Positions 26,064 through 34,978 of a stretch of 38,349 bases of DNA are shown in pieces; position 1 is the stretch's first letter, and every line of letters starts with the position of its first letter. Below the pieces are notes generated by a model that was not told the origin of the DNA, made no database searches, and saw only the letters and a program-made list of their open reading frames with translations. The DNA comes from Ammoniphilus resinae (lineage in GTDB: Bacteria; Bacillota; Bacilli; Aneurinibacillales; RAOX-1): positions 1-38,349 of the forward strand of contig NZ_JAGGKT010000028.1 of assembly GCF_017873965.1 (NCBI RefSeq). Direction: 5' to 3'. Both the position numbers and the translations under genes were made by a program.

Positions 26064-26789
26064 ATGAAAGAAGAGCAAAAAAACCCAATTCAAGGTCCAA
26101 AATCTAAAGGGATATTCTCCAAAAAGTGGACCTTTCCCGTAATGTATATGGGAGCCGCAGCACTTATCCTTGCCGTAATCATGTGGTACCAAGATTCCAG
26201 TCAATTTTCGACAGGACAGGAAGATGCGGTACCTCAGGTTAGCATGGATCAGCAACAGGAGCAGACAGAACCAGCAGATTTGGCTTCAACACAGCCAGAG
26301 GCAGTACCCGTCAATCAAACCCCGCAGGGGCTAGCTTGGCCGGCTCAGGAAGATTTGAATGTAAAAGTTGTCATGAAGTTTTATGACGAAGAAGCAGCCG
26401 ATGATGTGAAGGCCGCATCCTTGGTTCAGTACGAGGATACTTACTTCCCACACACCGGAATCGACCTAGCAAGCGAAGATGGCAAAACAGCTTTTGATGT
26501 TCTTGCCGCAGCCGACGGGAAAGTAACAAAGGTAGAAAAAGATCCTATGGTAGGCTACATCGTTGAGATCGAGCATGCCGATGGATTGACATCGATCTAC
26601 CAAAGCGTAGATGACCTTCAAGTCGCCGTAAACGACGAAGTAGGACAAGGCGACATCCTGGCCAAAGCCGGACGCAACCTGTTTGAAAAAGATCTAGGCA
26701 TCCACTTGCATTTTGAAGTGAAGGAAAATGGGCAATCCGTTGCACCAGAAAAATTCCTCGCTCAAAAGGAAGAAAAGCAAGCCCAATAA
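26064..26789 (+). CDS. spoIIQ: SpoIIQ-like M23/LytM-domain membrane protein
   Basis: 241 residues from the ATG at 26064 (GATGAGGTGA 8 bases upstream). Single membrane helix at about 25-41, a Gln/Glu/Pro-rich spacer, then a LytM/M23 domain (~120-235). Zinc-ligand positions H130 and D134 (HTGID) and the HLH motif (H214, H216) are kept, but the usual catalytic His of the YxHL segment is Ser (S181 in IYQSVDDL), so peptidase activity is doubtful. In sporulation SpoIIQ acts in the forespore membrane and joins SpoIIIAH in the channel between the cells. Its place after spoIID supports the name; a generic M23 protein is the alternative. Confidence 0.85.
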   Translation: MKEEQKNPIQGPKSKGIFSKKWTFPVMYMGAAALILAVIMWYQDSSQFSTGQEDAVPQVSMDQQQEQTEPADLASTQPEAVPVNQTPQGLAWPAQEDLNVKVVMKFYDEEAADDVKAASLVQYEDTYFPHTGIDLASEDGKTAFDVLAAADGKVTKVEKDPMVGYIVEIEHADGLTSIYQSVDDLQVAVNDEVGQGDILAKAGRNLFEKDLGIHLHFEVKENGQSVAPEKFLAQKEEKQAQ

Positions 26790-26800
26790 AAGATAAGTGA

Positions 26801-26836
26801 AGGGACCCTGTGAAAAGCGCAGGGTTCCTTTTTTTT
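26801..26836 (+). terminator. Terminator after spoIIQ
   Basis: GGGACCCTG and CAGGGTTCC stem around TGAAAAGCG, followed by eight Ts. Confidence 0.85.
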
Positions 26837-27001
26837 CAGGTCACAGCCGCCTCCTGACGTGTGACCTTATTGCTGTTCTCATCGTGATGTTTGTGTTCAA
26901 CGCCTCGAAGATATTTGCTGAGTACATTTTCCCTTAATAATGATATGATTTAGATAATTAACTTACTTATTGTGCTCTTGTAGATTGGGGTTGGGTTCAT
27001 C

Positions 27002-29149
27002 ATGGGGGGGATTCTCCGATTCGGGTCTCGTACGATCTTGCTTTATATAGCTGCTGCCATTGTTGTCGGTTTGGTTGCAAGCTATGCCGTCATACCTTCA
27101 CCGGACACCCCTAAGATCCAAAGTGAAAAAGGCATTCTGGATTTAACACAGGTTCATGTCAGTGAGGATCCGATCAAGTTAAAAGGGGAGTGGGCGTTCT
27201 ACTGGCAAGAGCTGCTGTCGCCTGTGGACATACAGATTCGTTCTGAAAGGGGCGGAAATCATGACCGTTGGATCAGCATCCCAGGCTCCTGGCTAGGCTA
27301 TCGGTTAGATGGTCAGCAGCTGAAAGGTACAGGCTTTGCAAGCTTTCGGGTGGTCATTGGGCTTAGCGAGCAGGATCGGAAGGAGCGGCTTGCTCTGCGG
27401 CTGCCTACCATCTTTCATGCATATAAATTATGGGTGAATGGCGAGCTTCTGGCAGAAGTCGGTATGGTTGGTCAAGACAAGAGCAGCGTGACACCGCAGC
27501 TGGCAACGAAGTTGGTGTTCTTCCAGCCCGAGAATGACAGGGTGGAGCTCGTTATGCAAGTCGCCAACTTTCATCATATGAGAGGCGGTATTACCAAGTA
27601 TATCGAGCTGGGTGGCAGTGATGTGTTAACGGTCAGGAACAATCTGAAAATCGCTGCTGAAATGTTCATCACCGCAAGCCTGCTGGTAATTGGCGTGTAT
27701 CACCTGCTGTTGTTCATCCTGCGACGCAAAGACAGGGCTACATGGTATTTTGGTCTGTTCACCCTGTTGTTAGGGATCCGATCCTTGCTGGTCGGCGAGC
27801 ACTTGATCACACAATTGTGGCCCGCTTTTCCATGGGGCCTGCAGTTTAAGATCGAGTACCTGATTCTTTGCAGCACGGCATACATCATCACGATGTACGC
27901 GGATTGCATCTTTCCGAATTCTGTGTCGCGTAGATTTCTGCTGGGCTCGCGGATCGTAACCGGTGCATTCTGTATCATGGTTGTGGTGACCCCTGCACTG
28001 ATCTATACCAAAATGTTACCGATGATCGGTGTGATGGTTGTCCTGCATATGGTTTATCTGATGGTTGGGCTGGTCAAAGCGGCTGTGTGGCGGATGGAGG
28101 GAGCGCTCATCTTCCTGCTGGTGTCGGTAGTTGCTCTTGTTACAGTCGTCAACGATTTTTTATATTACAATGAATGGTCACGAATCGGAAATACCTCTCC
28201 GCTTGGTCTGTTGGTGTTTACGATCGCACAGATTATTTTGCTTTCTTCGAGATTTACCAGGGCGGCATCGAACGAGGAGAAGTTTGCATGTGAGCTGCAG
28301 GACGCGAACAACAAGCTGACCGAAATGAATCTGAATTTGGAACAGACCGTGCAGGAACGCACACAGGCCTTATCCGCAGCACATGATGATCTCCGCACTT
28401 CGTATGACCGGCTGCTGCACTCCGAGCAAGGGAGGAAGAAGCTCCTTGCCTATATTACGCATGATCTGCGTATGCCGCTGTCCAGCATGCTTGGTTATGT
28501 AGAAGCTGTGCAGGACAGGGTCAAACCGGAACGGAATGAACAGTACCTGAAGTATATCCGGGATAACACGATAAGGATTAACCGCATGATCGAGGAGTTG
28601 TCCTTCTTGTCGCATTTGGAGACAGGACAAGTCTCGTACCGGATGGAGCCGGTTCCTGTGATTCCCTTCTTGCGTGGTTTCTTTGAACAATATGAGCTGG
28701 TTGTGCGTGACGCAGGGTTGGATTTCATCCTGGATATCGGAGATGTGGAAGATCAACGATCTAACTTGCCTGTTGTCGAGATGGATACGCAAATATTTGG
28801 GCGGGCGTTGTTCAATCTCGTGTCGAACGCCATGAAGTTCACCCCTAAAGGTGGGGTGGTGCGTATGGTGCTAGCTGTGGACAGGGTGAATCATACCCGC
28901 TATGCGATCATTAGCGTACAAGATTCTGGCACGGGTATTCCTCCGAATCAGCTCGAGAAAATCTTCGATCGCAATTACAGGTATGATCGACCGGGCGTGG
29001 AGAAGGAAGTGGAGGGCAGTGGACTCGGGCTGGCGATTTGCAGGGAAATCGTACAAGCGCATGGAGGGACGGTTCGAGCGGAGAGCGACGGCAAGACGGG
29101 GGCGATATTCTATGTATTGCTTCCTTGTATTGGAAATGAAGGAAGGTGA
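27002..29149 (+). CDS. 7TMR-DISM sensor histidine kinase
   Basis: 715 residues. N-terminal membrane helix (~12-29), an extracellular beta-rich region (~40-205, DISMED2-like, with WISIPGSW and YKLWVNGELL), a seven-helix membrane block (~218-417), a coiled coil (~425-480), then HisKA with phospho-acceptor H487 in ITHDLRMPLSS. The HATPase has N609 in NLVSNAMKFTP, G1 DSGTGIP (641-647) and G2 GSGLGLAI (672-679). All catalytic boxes are intact, so it should be active. The stop is 7 bases before the response-regulator start, so the two form an operon. DISMED2 regions often bind carbohydrates, but the ligand here is unknown. Confidence 0.92.
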   Translation: MGGILRFGSRTILLYIAAAIVVGLVASYAVIPSPDTPKIQSEKGILDLTQVHVSEDPIKLKGEWAFYWQELLSPVDIQIRSERGGNHDRWISIPGSWLGYRLDGQQLKGTGFASFRVVIGLSEQDRKERLALRLPTIFHAYKLWVNGELLAEVGMVGQDKSSVTPQLATKLVFFQPENDRVELVMQVANFHHMRGGITKYIELGGSDVLTVRNNLKIAAEMFITASLLVIGVYHLLLFILRRKDRATWYFGLFTLLLGIRSLLVGEHLITQLWPAFPWGLQFKIEYLILCSTAYIITMYADCIFPNSVSRRFLLGSRIVTGAFCIMVVVTPALIYTKMLPMIGVMVVLHMVYLMVGLVKAAVWRMEGALIFLLVSVVALVTVVNDFLYYNEWSRIGNTSPLGLLVFTIAQIILLSSRFTRAASNEEKFACELQDANNKLTEMNLNLEQTVQERTQALSAAHDDLRTSYDRLLHSEQGRKKLLAYITHDLRMPLSSMLGYVEAVQDRVKPERNEQYLKYIRDNTIRINRMIEELSFLSHLETGQVSYRMEPVPVIPFLRGFFEQYELVVRDAGLDFILDIGDVEDQRSNLPVVEMDTQIFGRALFNLVSNAMKFTPKGGVVRMVLAVDRVNHTRYAIISVQDSGTGIPPNQLEKIFDRNYRYDRPGVEKEVEGSGLGLAICREIVQAHGGTVRAESDGKTGAIFYVLLPCIGNEGR

Positions 29150-29156
29150 CGGTGAG

Positions 29157-29864
29157 GTGGACACTTACAAAATATTGATCGTCGATGATGATCCCCATAT
29201 CTGCGAGATTGTTCAGGTGTATTGCGAAAGGGAGGGGTTCATAACCTCCTACAGTCATAGCGGGACAGAAGCCATGAAGCTGCTTGCGTCTTTCGAGCCG
29301 GATTTGATTGTACTGGATATCCTGCTGGCTAATGAAAACGGCATTGATTGGTGCATCAACGCACGTAGCTACACGAATGCGCCGATCGTGTTTCTGAGCA
29401 GCCGTGAGGAAGATGAGGTGAAAATCAGCGCATTATCCTATGGCGGCGACGATTATGTGACCAAGCCGTTCAGTCCGGGAGTACTCATGGCCAAGATCAA
29501 GGCCCATCTTCGCAGAGTGTCGACGGGCAGAAAGGAACAACTACTAGAGTTACCGGGTTTGACGCTGGATTTCTACGCACAGTCCGTCAACATGGGGAGT
29601 GAAACCATCTTTTTATCGAAAAAAGAGTTCAGTCTACTGTCCTATATGGCACAAAACGTGAATCGTGTCGTCAGTGTCGATGCGTTGTTTCAGCTCGTCT
29701 GGGGAATGGAGAGTCTGGAGGATACGAGAACGGTCGCTGTACACATCAGTAATTTACGCAAAAAAATTGAGGCTGACCCTGCCAATCCTGAGAGAATCAT
29801 TACGATTCGGGGGACCGGATATATGTTGGTTGCCAGAAGTGCGGCGTTGCTAGCGAGAACATAG
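29157..29864 (+). CDS. OmpR/PhoB-family response regulator
   Basis: 235 residues from GTG at 29157 with GGAAGG 10 bases upstream. The open frame runs back to 28902 inside the kinase gene, but the domain begins only here. Receiver domain: acidic pocket D10-D12 (VDDD), phospho-acceptor D54 in LIVLDILLANENG, and K103 in YVTKPFSP. The C-terminal winged helix (~130-228) has SKKEFSLLSYMAQN, the R/T-V-AVHISNLRKKIE recognition region and IRGTGYM. It is the partner of the upstream kinase. Regulated genes are unknown; the convergent S-layer gene is a neighbour, not a demonstrated target. Confidence 0.93.
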   Translation: MDTYKILIVDDDPHICEIVQVYCEREGFITSYSHSGTEAMKLLASFEPDLIVLDILLANENGIDWCINARSYTNAPIVFLSSREEDEVKISALSYGGDDYVTKPFSPGVLMAKIKAHLRRVSTGRKEQLLELPGLTLDFYAQSVNMGSETIFLSKKEFSLLSYMAQNVNRVVSVDALFQLVWGMESLEDTRTVAVHISNLRKKIEADPANPERIITIRGTGYMLVARSAALLART

Positions 29865-29911
29865 CGTTAAGGTTGAGTGGGTTCACTCCAGCTACAGTGA
29901 CCGAAAGATAT

Positions 29912-29953
29912 AAATAGCGGCGAAGGATCACCCCCTTACGCCGCTATTTTTCT
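29912..29953. terminator. Terminator between convergent response regulator and S-layer genes
   Basis: AAATAGCGGCG pairs with CGCCGCTATTT (11 bp) with a T-run on the plus strand. The T-rich flank on the minus strand is weaker, but it may serve both convergent genes. Confidence 0.85.
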
Positions 29954-29972
29954 CGCTCGAGATTTGCTTTGT

Positions 29973-32597
29973 TTAATTTGGAAAACGGTCAACAACATCT
30001 TGGATATCTTGTTTAGTAGACATAGGCGTTCCCGATCCAAAAGGATCCACGGACTCCTGATAGGCCAAATCAAGTTCATCTAAGATCGCATCTAAATTAG
30101 AAGCATCTACTCCGGTAATACCAGCGCCAGCGAATACCTCTACGGTAGGGCGATCACCGTAATGTCTTAAATAATCATAGATTGCTTCTACCATCATATT
30201 TTGAATCATTGCGTTAACAATCGCTTGAATCTTATCCAATGTTCTTGGAAGTGGTGATTGTGTTGTTATATCAGGATCCATCAAGTAGTATTTGACGTTG
30301 AATAGGTTCTCATATGTAACACCCGTTACACCCGCATTAGCAAAAGTTATCACATCAACACCGTCCCATATGCCCGACTCCGATGCAGCATTGATCAAAT
30401 CTAGTGGCGATTTGGAAAATGCAGGCATTATAGGACCTACTGGATTACTTTCTTCTGGTGTTCCTTCTAGAGTTCCTGTACTTGCCAGCGGGGTCACTTC
30501 AAAACTGATATACTTTCCTATATCCTCATCTGTTAAAGTATATTCACTTGATGTCGCCCCATCTATGGCTACCTTGTTTGTTCCAGTTGCATCATCGGCA
30601 CGAAACCATTTAAATGTAGATATTCCCTGTGTGTCATTTTCAATATCTATATAAGTATAGACTCCATATAGGGTTTGTCCAAGTTGCGGTGTTCCACTGA
30701 TTCCAACATCTGTTGCTGTTGGTGCCTGGTTAGGTATCGGGTGAACAATCACATTAAATGATATACTTACCTCTCCTCCGTTACCATCATAAGCTGTTAC
30801 AGTAACTAAGGCTGTTCCTGCACCTTCACCTCTAATGTAAAAACCACCGTCATCATAACCGTAAACTACATCTTCATCGCTTGAAATGATCTCGTATGTA
30901 AGATCGTCCTCATCTTTATCAGAAAAAAGAAAATCTAAATGAGGGGCTATAAGGACTCTTTCGCCAATAGTTATTATTTGTTCAGTTATTTCATCCCCTA
31001 TAAATATAGGATCATGATTAACTGGTTGTGGGAAGCCGACATAAACAATGAATTCAGTGGATACTATGCCATTCTTTTCATCATTTGCTGTTACGGAAAT
31101 GGTTGCTGTCCCTTGATTAAGAGGTGTAAGTTTAATCTTGTTCAAACCATTCTCTGAATAAACCTCTGCTGTAACAGTCTCTTCATCATCTGAAACTACA
31201 GAATAAGATAATTCATCTCCATCAGGATCTGTAAAGTGATTGTCTATTTCAACATATACTATATTACCTACATTTAGTTCCCGATCTGCAAATTCGCTAA
31301 CCACTTGAGGAGAACGATTAACCGGTTGTGGAAAGCCGACATTAACACGGAATGCAGTGGATACCCTACCATTCTTTTCATCATTTGCTGTTATAGCTAT
31401 GATTGCTGTCCCTTGATTAAGAGGTGTAAGTTTAATCTTGTTCAAACCATTCTCTGAATACAACGCTGATGTAACGATCTCTACATTATCTGAGGCTACG
31501 GAATAAGATAATACATCTCCATCAGGATCACTAAAATGATCGTCTATTTCAACATATTCTATATTCCCTATAGTAAGCTCCTGATCAGTAAATTCGCTAA
31601 CCACTAGAGGTGAACGATTTACTGGTGTATTATCATTATCATCATTACTGTCGCTACTTCCCCCTCCCCTACCTGAACCACTGCCCGAAGGTGATGAAGG
31701 ATTTATTTTTTCAGTTTCAATTTCTTTAAAAGATCCATTAGAAGTCTTATTCTTTTTATACTCTACGCGGATCTTACCTTCAGAAGGCAGGTTTTCTACT
31801 TTAATAGTAACGCTTTTCTTATCTTCAGAAAGATTTACATTCTCTATGGTAATAACATTTCCATTCTCGTCTATTAAAACGAAGTCCTCAGGCGATAACT
31901 CCAGAAGTTCTTTTGTAAAAGTTACTGTTACGGTTCTGTTGTCAACCTGTGTAAGAGTATCTATTTTCGGACTAATTTCATCTTGAGCCTTTAAAAACTT
32001 TGACGAAACGAGTGCCACAGCTTGTCTCTCTGCATTCCCTGATGGATTAAAGGTACCATCACTGTTTCCGGTAATTAACCCTAATTCCACCGCTGCAGCT
32101 ACAGAATCTTTTGCATAATCAGCTATTGAAGCTGCATCATTAAATTTAAATTCACTGGCTTTCCCAGCTGCATCTACACCGAGGGCCCTTACAAAGAGTA
32201 CAGCCATATCTTGACGAGAAAGATTAGCTCCGCTACCAAATTCCCCATTTCCTACCCCTTTTATCAAGCCAGCCTTCGCAGCAGCCTCCACATATTTGTA
32301 TGCATAATGAGTAGTTGGAACATCAGAGAACGTAGCTGTTGCTGGAGCACTAGAAATATCAAGGTTGAGCGCTTTCGCAAGGATGATAGCAAAATCCTGA
32401 CGTTCGATCTTTCCAGTTGGATCAAAGTTTCCGTCTCCTTTACCGTTGATAATCCCTTTATTCACGAGATCTTGAATAGCATCTTTTGCATAGGAGCCTT
32501 CAATATCAGTTAAACTGGTAGATGCATACGCCGAAAGTGTAAAGGAAATTAAAAGTGCTGCTGTAGTTAGCATACTAGCAATTTTCTTCTTAACCAA
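29973..32597 (-). CDS. S-layer homology (SLH) domain surface protein with cadherin/Ig-like repeats
   Basis: 874 residues from a TTG start at 32597, with GGAGGGA 8 bases upstream. Signal peptide (~1-26, ends SAYAST), three SLH domains (~27-70, 88-131, 147-190; each with GxxNGxGDGxFxP-type motifs) that bind pyruvylated wall polymer, and a Big-like segment (~207-290). Then a Gly/Ser/Asp-rich linker (~292-325) and three cadherin/Ig-type domains with DPDGD or DKDEDD calcium-type loops (~326-630). These are followed by a TPQLGQTLYG domain and a helical C-terminus without an enzyme motif. Two of the cadherin-like domains are nearly identical 100-residue copies. Probably a structural or adhesive surface protein. 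Confidence 0.9.
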   Translation of the reverse strand: MVKKKIASMLTTAALLISFTLSAYASTSLTDIEGSYAKDAIQDLVNKGIINGKGDGNFDPTGKIERQDFAIILAKALNLDISSAPATATFSDVPTTHYAYKYVEAAAKAGLIKGVGNGEFGSGANLSRQDMAVLFVRALGVDAAGKASEFKFNDAASIADYAKDSVAAAVELGLITGNSDGTFNPSGNAERQAVALVSSKFLKAQDEISPKIDTLTQVDNRTVTVTFTKELLELSPEDFVLIDENGNVITIENVNLSEDKKSVTIKVENLPSEGKIRVEYKKNKTSNGSFKEIETEKINPSSPSGSGSGRGGGSSDSNDDNDNTPVNRSPLVVSEFTDQELTIGNIEYVEIDDHFSDPDGDVLSYSVASDNVEIVTSALYSENGLNKIKLTPLNQGTAIIAITANDEKNGRVSTAFRVNVGFPQPVNRSPQVVSEFADRELNVGNIVYVEIDNHFTDPDGDELSYSVVSDDEETVTAEVYSENGLNKIKLTPLNQGTATISVTANDEKNGIVSTEFIVYVGFPQPVNHDPIFIGDEITEQIITIGERVLIAPHLDFLFSDKDEDDLTYEIISSDEDVVYGYDDGGFYIRGEGAGTALVTVTAYDGNGGEVSISFNVIVHPIPNQAPTATDVGISGTPQLGQTLYGVYTYIDIENDTQGISTFKWFRADDATGTNKVAIDGATSSEYTLTDEDIGKYISFEVTPLASTGTLEGTPEESNPVGPIMPAFSKSPLDLINAASESGIWDGVDVITFANAGVTGVTYENLFNVKYYLMDPDITTQSPLPRTLDKIQAIVNAMIQNMMVEAIYDYLRHYGDRPTVEVFAGAGITGVDASNLDAILDELDLAYQESVDPFGSGTPMSTKQDIQDVVDRFPN
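31016..31615 (-). repeat. Tandem 300-bp duplication inside the S-layer gene
   Basis: Segments beginning at 31016 and 31316 are exactly 300 bases apart and share long identical stretches, for example GTGTAAGTTTAATCTTGTTC and the flanking bases. They encode 100-residue repeats containing SENGLNKIKLTPLNQGTA. A third relative downstream in the protein is much more diverged. Confidence 0.9.
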
Positions 32598-32685
32598 AAT
32601 GTGATCCCTCCAATACCATCTTTAATTTAATATAACGCTGTTTTTGGGGTGCGAAAATTGTCAATATTTGCGTTTCCACTAAAGC

Positions 32686-32714
32686 AGTATAGTACATTCG
32701 TACGGCTCTTTCAA
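32686..32714 (-). promoter_or_regulatory. Putative SigA-type promoter of the S-layer gene
   Basis: On the minus strand TTGAAA (32714-32709) and TATACT (32691-32686) are 17 bases apart, ~90 bases before the TTG start. Confidence 0.5.
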
Positions 32715-32727
32715 TTGAAATTCCCCT

Positions 32728-32951
32728 CTATATAGTTCTAAATCCCTGGAAGGGCTGCGCAATCGTCGTCACCAAATATTGCACAGACGCTGTTGCCGGA
32801 GTTGTAGCCGAATCCGTCGTAGTGATCGTGGTCGGCTCGCTGAGATCCGTCGTATAGTACACCACCGCAGATGCGGTCGCCGAAGTCAAAGAGACTTGCA
32901 TTCCCGATGCCACAGCACCGCCATCAATAATCCGACAATTTTTTCCCTCAT
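32728..32951 (-). pseudogene. Remnant of a repetitive surface/glycosidase-type domain
   Basis: A short frame ending at 32728 reads IIDGGAVASGMQVSLTSAT then VVYYTTDLSEPT, the pattern of the CHB_HEX_C_1 (chitobiase C-terminal) beta-sandwich found in large surface proteins. It lacks a plausible start, ribosome binding site and remaining domains, so it looks like a decayed fragment. Nearby 32952-33200 holds no other gene I can support. Confidence 0.4.
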
Positions 32952-33200
32952 CGTTTGTCCCCCTGAAGTATGATATATGATATTGATTTTCCGAATTCGA
33001 TTATAGCATGGTAGATTAGTCCATCTATGGAATATAAAGAAAACTTTAAGATCGCGCTTGTGGTACACTTCTGAAAACTAGCATATAGGTTGGTCCCCTT
33101 CTTGTAGACCCTCCGTTCACTCAACCTCCGCTCAGGAAAACCGCACAGAAAAAAGCACCATATGCCATGATCGTGTGCGTATGCGTGTGACCCTACGTTT

Positions 33201-33292
33201 CTAGTTCCTATGGTCACTATCCCCTTGGTTCAGAGAGACTGTGTGACCTTGTTTATCTGATCCCTGTGATCACTATCCCTTTTGTTCAGAAG
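33201..33292 (+). repeat. Two consensus-like dispersed-repeat copies
   Basis: 33207-33235 reads CCTATGGTCACTATCCCCTT then GGTTCAG. 33261-33292 reads TCCCTGTGATCACTATCCCT then TTTGTTCAG. They are ~60 bases apart. Together they best show the full ~27-bp consensus. Confidence 0.8.
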
Positions 33293-33471
33293 GGCTGGGC
33301 ACCCTCGTTTTTCTAAAAGTTAGATAGAGCAGGCGGCAATTGCGAATGCAATCTGCCAATTCAGGTGGGTATCTGATGGAGATTGGAGTTGTTTTGGTCC
33401 TCGGTATCCCCGATGATCCGGATCATCCCATCCTTTACACCCAGAAAACATCACTTCAGCTCGCAAAACCA

Positions 33472-33545
33472 GAGGGCCAGGTCACAAAATCAGGGGTTTA
33501 GGTCACGGGAAATAGGATTCAGGTTACGGGAAATGAAATCCTGCT
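33472..33545 (+). repeat. Three short degenerate repeats (~23 bp)
   Basis: CCAGGTCACAAAATCAGG, TTAGGTCACGGGAAATAGG and TCAGGTTACGGGAAATGA follow one another. Small open frames across 33383-33773 lack support. Confidence 0.45.
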
Positions 33546-33787
33546 CCCATTGGAGGAATGATTACAAATAAATACCCCCGCCGGTATAATGGAAAAGAAT
33601 CACTAATCATGATAAAGGGAGAAATTACACCTATTCTCAGGAATCAATTTCTCCCCTTATTTATTCATAAATTGGACCGGATAAAGGATAAGGTGGAAAA
33701 AGTCCCCTTATTTTTAAACAATTTTAGAATCCCAGCAAATTACTTTAATCCAGTACAAAACTTACGGGTATAATACTTTTCCCGCGT

Positions 33788-33873
33788 TTATGTCCACTAT
33801 CCCCACCCTTCAGTGAGGCAGGAAAACCTCAGTAGCCCCCACTCCTCTCCCCACTATCCCCGCAACTCAGAGA
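33788..33873 (+). repeat. Two dispersed-repeat copies upstream of the UspA gene
   Basis: 33788-33815 has TTATGTCCACTATCCCCACC then CTTCAG. 33848-33873 has TCCCCACTATCCCCGCAACT then CAG. Spacing 60 bases, as in the pair at 33.2 kb. Confidence 0.7.
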
Positions 33874-33880
33874 TTTGATG

Positions 33881-33908
33881 TTCAATCTGCTAAAAAAGAG
33901 GCTATACT
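33881..33908 (+). promoter_or_regulatory. Possible promoter of the universal stress protein gene
   Basis: TTCAAT and TATACT with a 16-base spacer, ~35 bases before the ATG. The -35 is weak. Confidence 0.3.
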
Positions 33909-33941
33909 ATATTTATAGAATCTAGTGAAAGGGTGAGGGGG

Positions 33942-34367
33942 ATGTACCAAAAAATTCTACTGGCAGTCGATGGTTCGGAACATGCGTCGCGTGCGGCGAT
34001 GAGGGCACTGCACCTGGTGAAGGAGCTCAAAAATTCGACCATTACCATCTGCTATGTGAGTAAGGAGGGGCCTACCAAGTCGCAGCTCCTCGAATCCCAT
34101 TTTGATGTCACAAGCGTCCTCGGCCAAAAGGCTTACCAAGTTATTCAAGCGAGTTTACAAGCTTTCGATCGGGAGGGAGTGCCTTATCGGTTGGAGGTCC
34201 TTTGGGGAGAGCCGGCCTATGAAATCGTGGAACTGAGCAGAATCGGCAGTTACGACCTGATCATATTGGGAAGCAGAGGACTTGGGAGATTTACGGGGGT
34301 GTTTTTGGGAAGCGTCAGCCAGCGGGTGCTGCAGGAGGCCCCATGCCCGGTGATGATTGTGAAGTAA
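33942..34367 (+). CDS. Universal stress protein (UspA family)
   Basis: 141 residues from the ATG at 33942, after GGGTGAGGGGG. A single Usp domain: N-terminal ILLAVDGSEHASRA, and the ATP-binding signature GSRGLGRFTGVFLGSVSQ (GxxG-x9-GS type), then APCPVMIVK. Proteins of this type are cytoplasmic and bind ATP; they accumulate under growth arrest or stress. Monocistronic, followed by a terminator. Confidence 0.93.
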   Translation: MYQKILLAVDGSEHASRAAMRALHLVKELKNSTITICYVSKEGPTKSQLLESHFDVTSVLGQKAYQVIQASLQAFDREGVPYRLEVLWGEPAYEIVELSRIGSYDLIILGSRGLGRFTGVFLGSVSQRVLQEAPCPVMIVK

Positions 34368-34431
34368 AAAGGGTGGAACCGAAGAAAACGGGCATTGCTT
34401 CAGGATGAAGGCTTACAAATTATAATGATGA

Positions 34432-34477
34432 TAAGCGTCGATTCGCATCGTAATAGAATCACGCTTTTTTCTTTTTG
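34432..34477 (+). terminator. Terminator after the UspA gene
   Basis: AAGCGTCGATTC pairs with GAATCACGCTT (one bulge), followed by T-rich sequence, ~65 bases after the stop. The rest of 34368-34624 is AT-rich without further features. Confidence 0.75.
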
Positions 34478-34624
34478 TATTTTGATGCCTCTGTATTAGC
34501 TCCTTATCAATAGATACTTCGATAATATTGAACCAGCGTTCCATTTAGATAATGTTACAATATGTATGTTGAGTAAATAAAGAGATGGTGCTTTAAGAAA
34601 CTCTTCCTAAGTTTACCGATTATT

Positions 34625-34653
34625 TTGATTTTGTTAAAAATAATAATTATAAT
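34625..34653 (+). promoter_or_regulatory. SigA-type promoter of the unknown protein-retropepsin pair
   Basis: TTGATT and a perfect TATAAT separated by 17 bases in AT-rich DNA, ~60 bases ahead of the ATG at 34715. Confidence 0.5.
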
Positions 34654-34714
34654 GGTTAGTACATAGATTACCTATGTCTAAATTAGTATGATTGTTGGAA
34701 AGGTGCTGTTCAAT

Positions 34715-34978
34715 ATGAAATGGGAGGAAGTTCGTGTACAATACCCTGAGCAGTGGGTACTTGTTGAAGCCATCTCTGCCTATTCGAAAGATTCAACTCG
34801 ACATATTGAAGAGGTAGCGGTGATTTCTAGTTTTACTGATTCAACCCTTGCCTGGAAGGAATACAAGAAACTACATTTAGCAGATCGATCTCGAGAATAC
34901 TATATTTTTCATACTGATCATAAAACGATTGAAGTTGAGGAACAAAAATTTGTTGGGGTCAGGAGAAGATTTCAATGA
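34715..34978 (+). CDS. Hypothetical protein coupled to a retropepsin-like protease
   Basis: 87 residues from the ATG at 34715 (GGAAAGGTG ~9 bases upstream; an ATG at 34688 is less well placed). No membrane helix or signal. Begins MKWEEVRVQYPEQWVLVEAI and looks like a compact alpha/beta protein, with an aromatic middle (AWKEYKKLH, REYYIFHTD). I do not recognise the family by name. The stop overlaps the next start by four bases (ATGA), so the two proteins are likely made together and may act on one another. Confidence 0.75.
   Translation: MKWEEVRVQYPEQWVLVEAISAYSKDSTRHIEEVAVISSFTDSTLAWKEYKKLHLADRSREYYIFHTDHKTIEVEEQKFVGVRRRFQ

Noticed and set aside
28902-29156. 85-residue N-terminal extension of the response regulator
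   Set aside because: It overlaps the kinase C-terminus in another frame; the receiver domain begins at the GTG at 29157 with its own GGAAGG.
33558-33773. 71-residue frame before the UspA gene
   Set aside because: Ribosome site only two bases from the ATG, no recognisable features, and located in repeat-bearing non-coding DNA.
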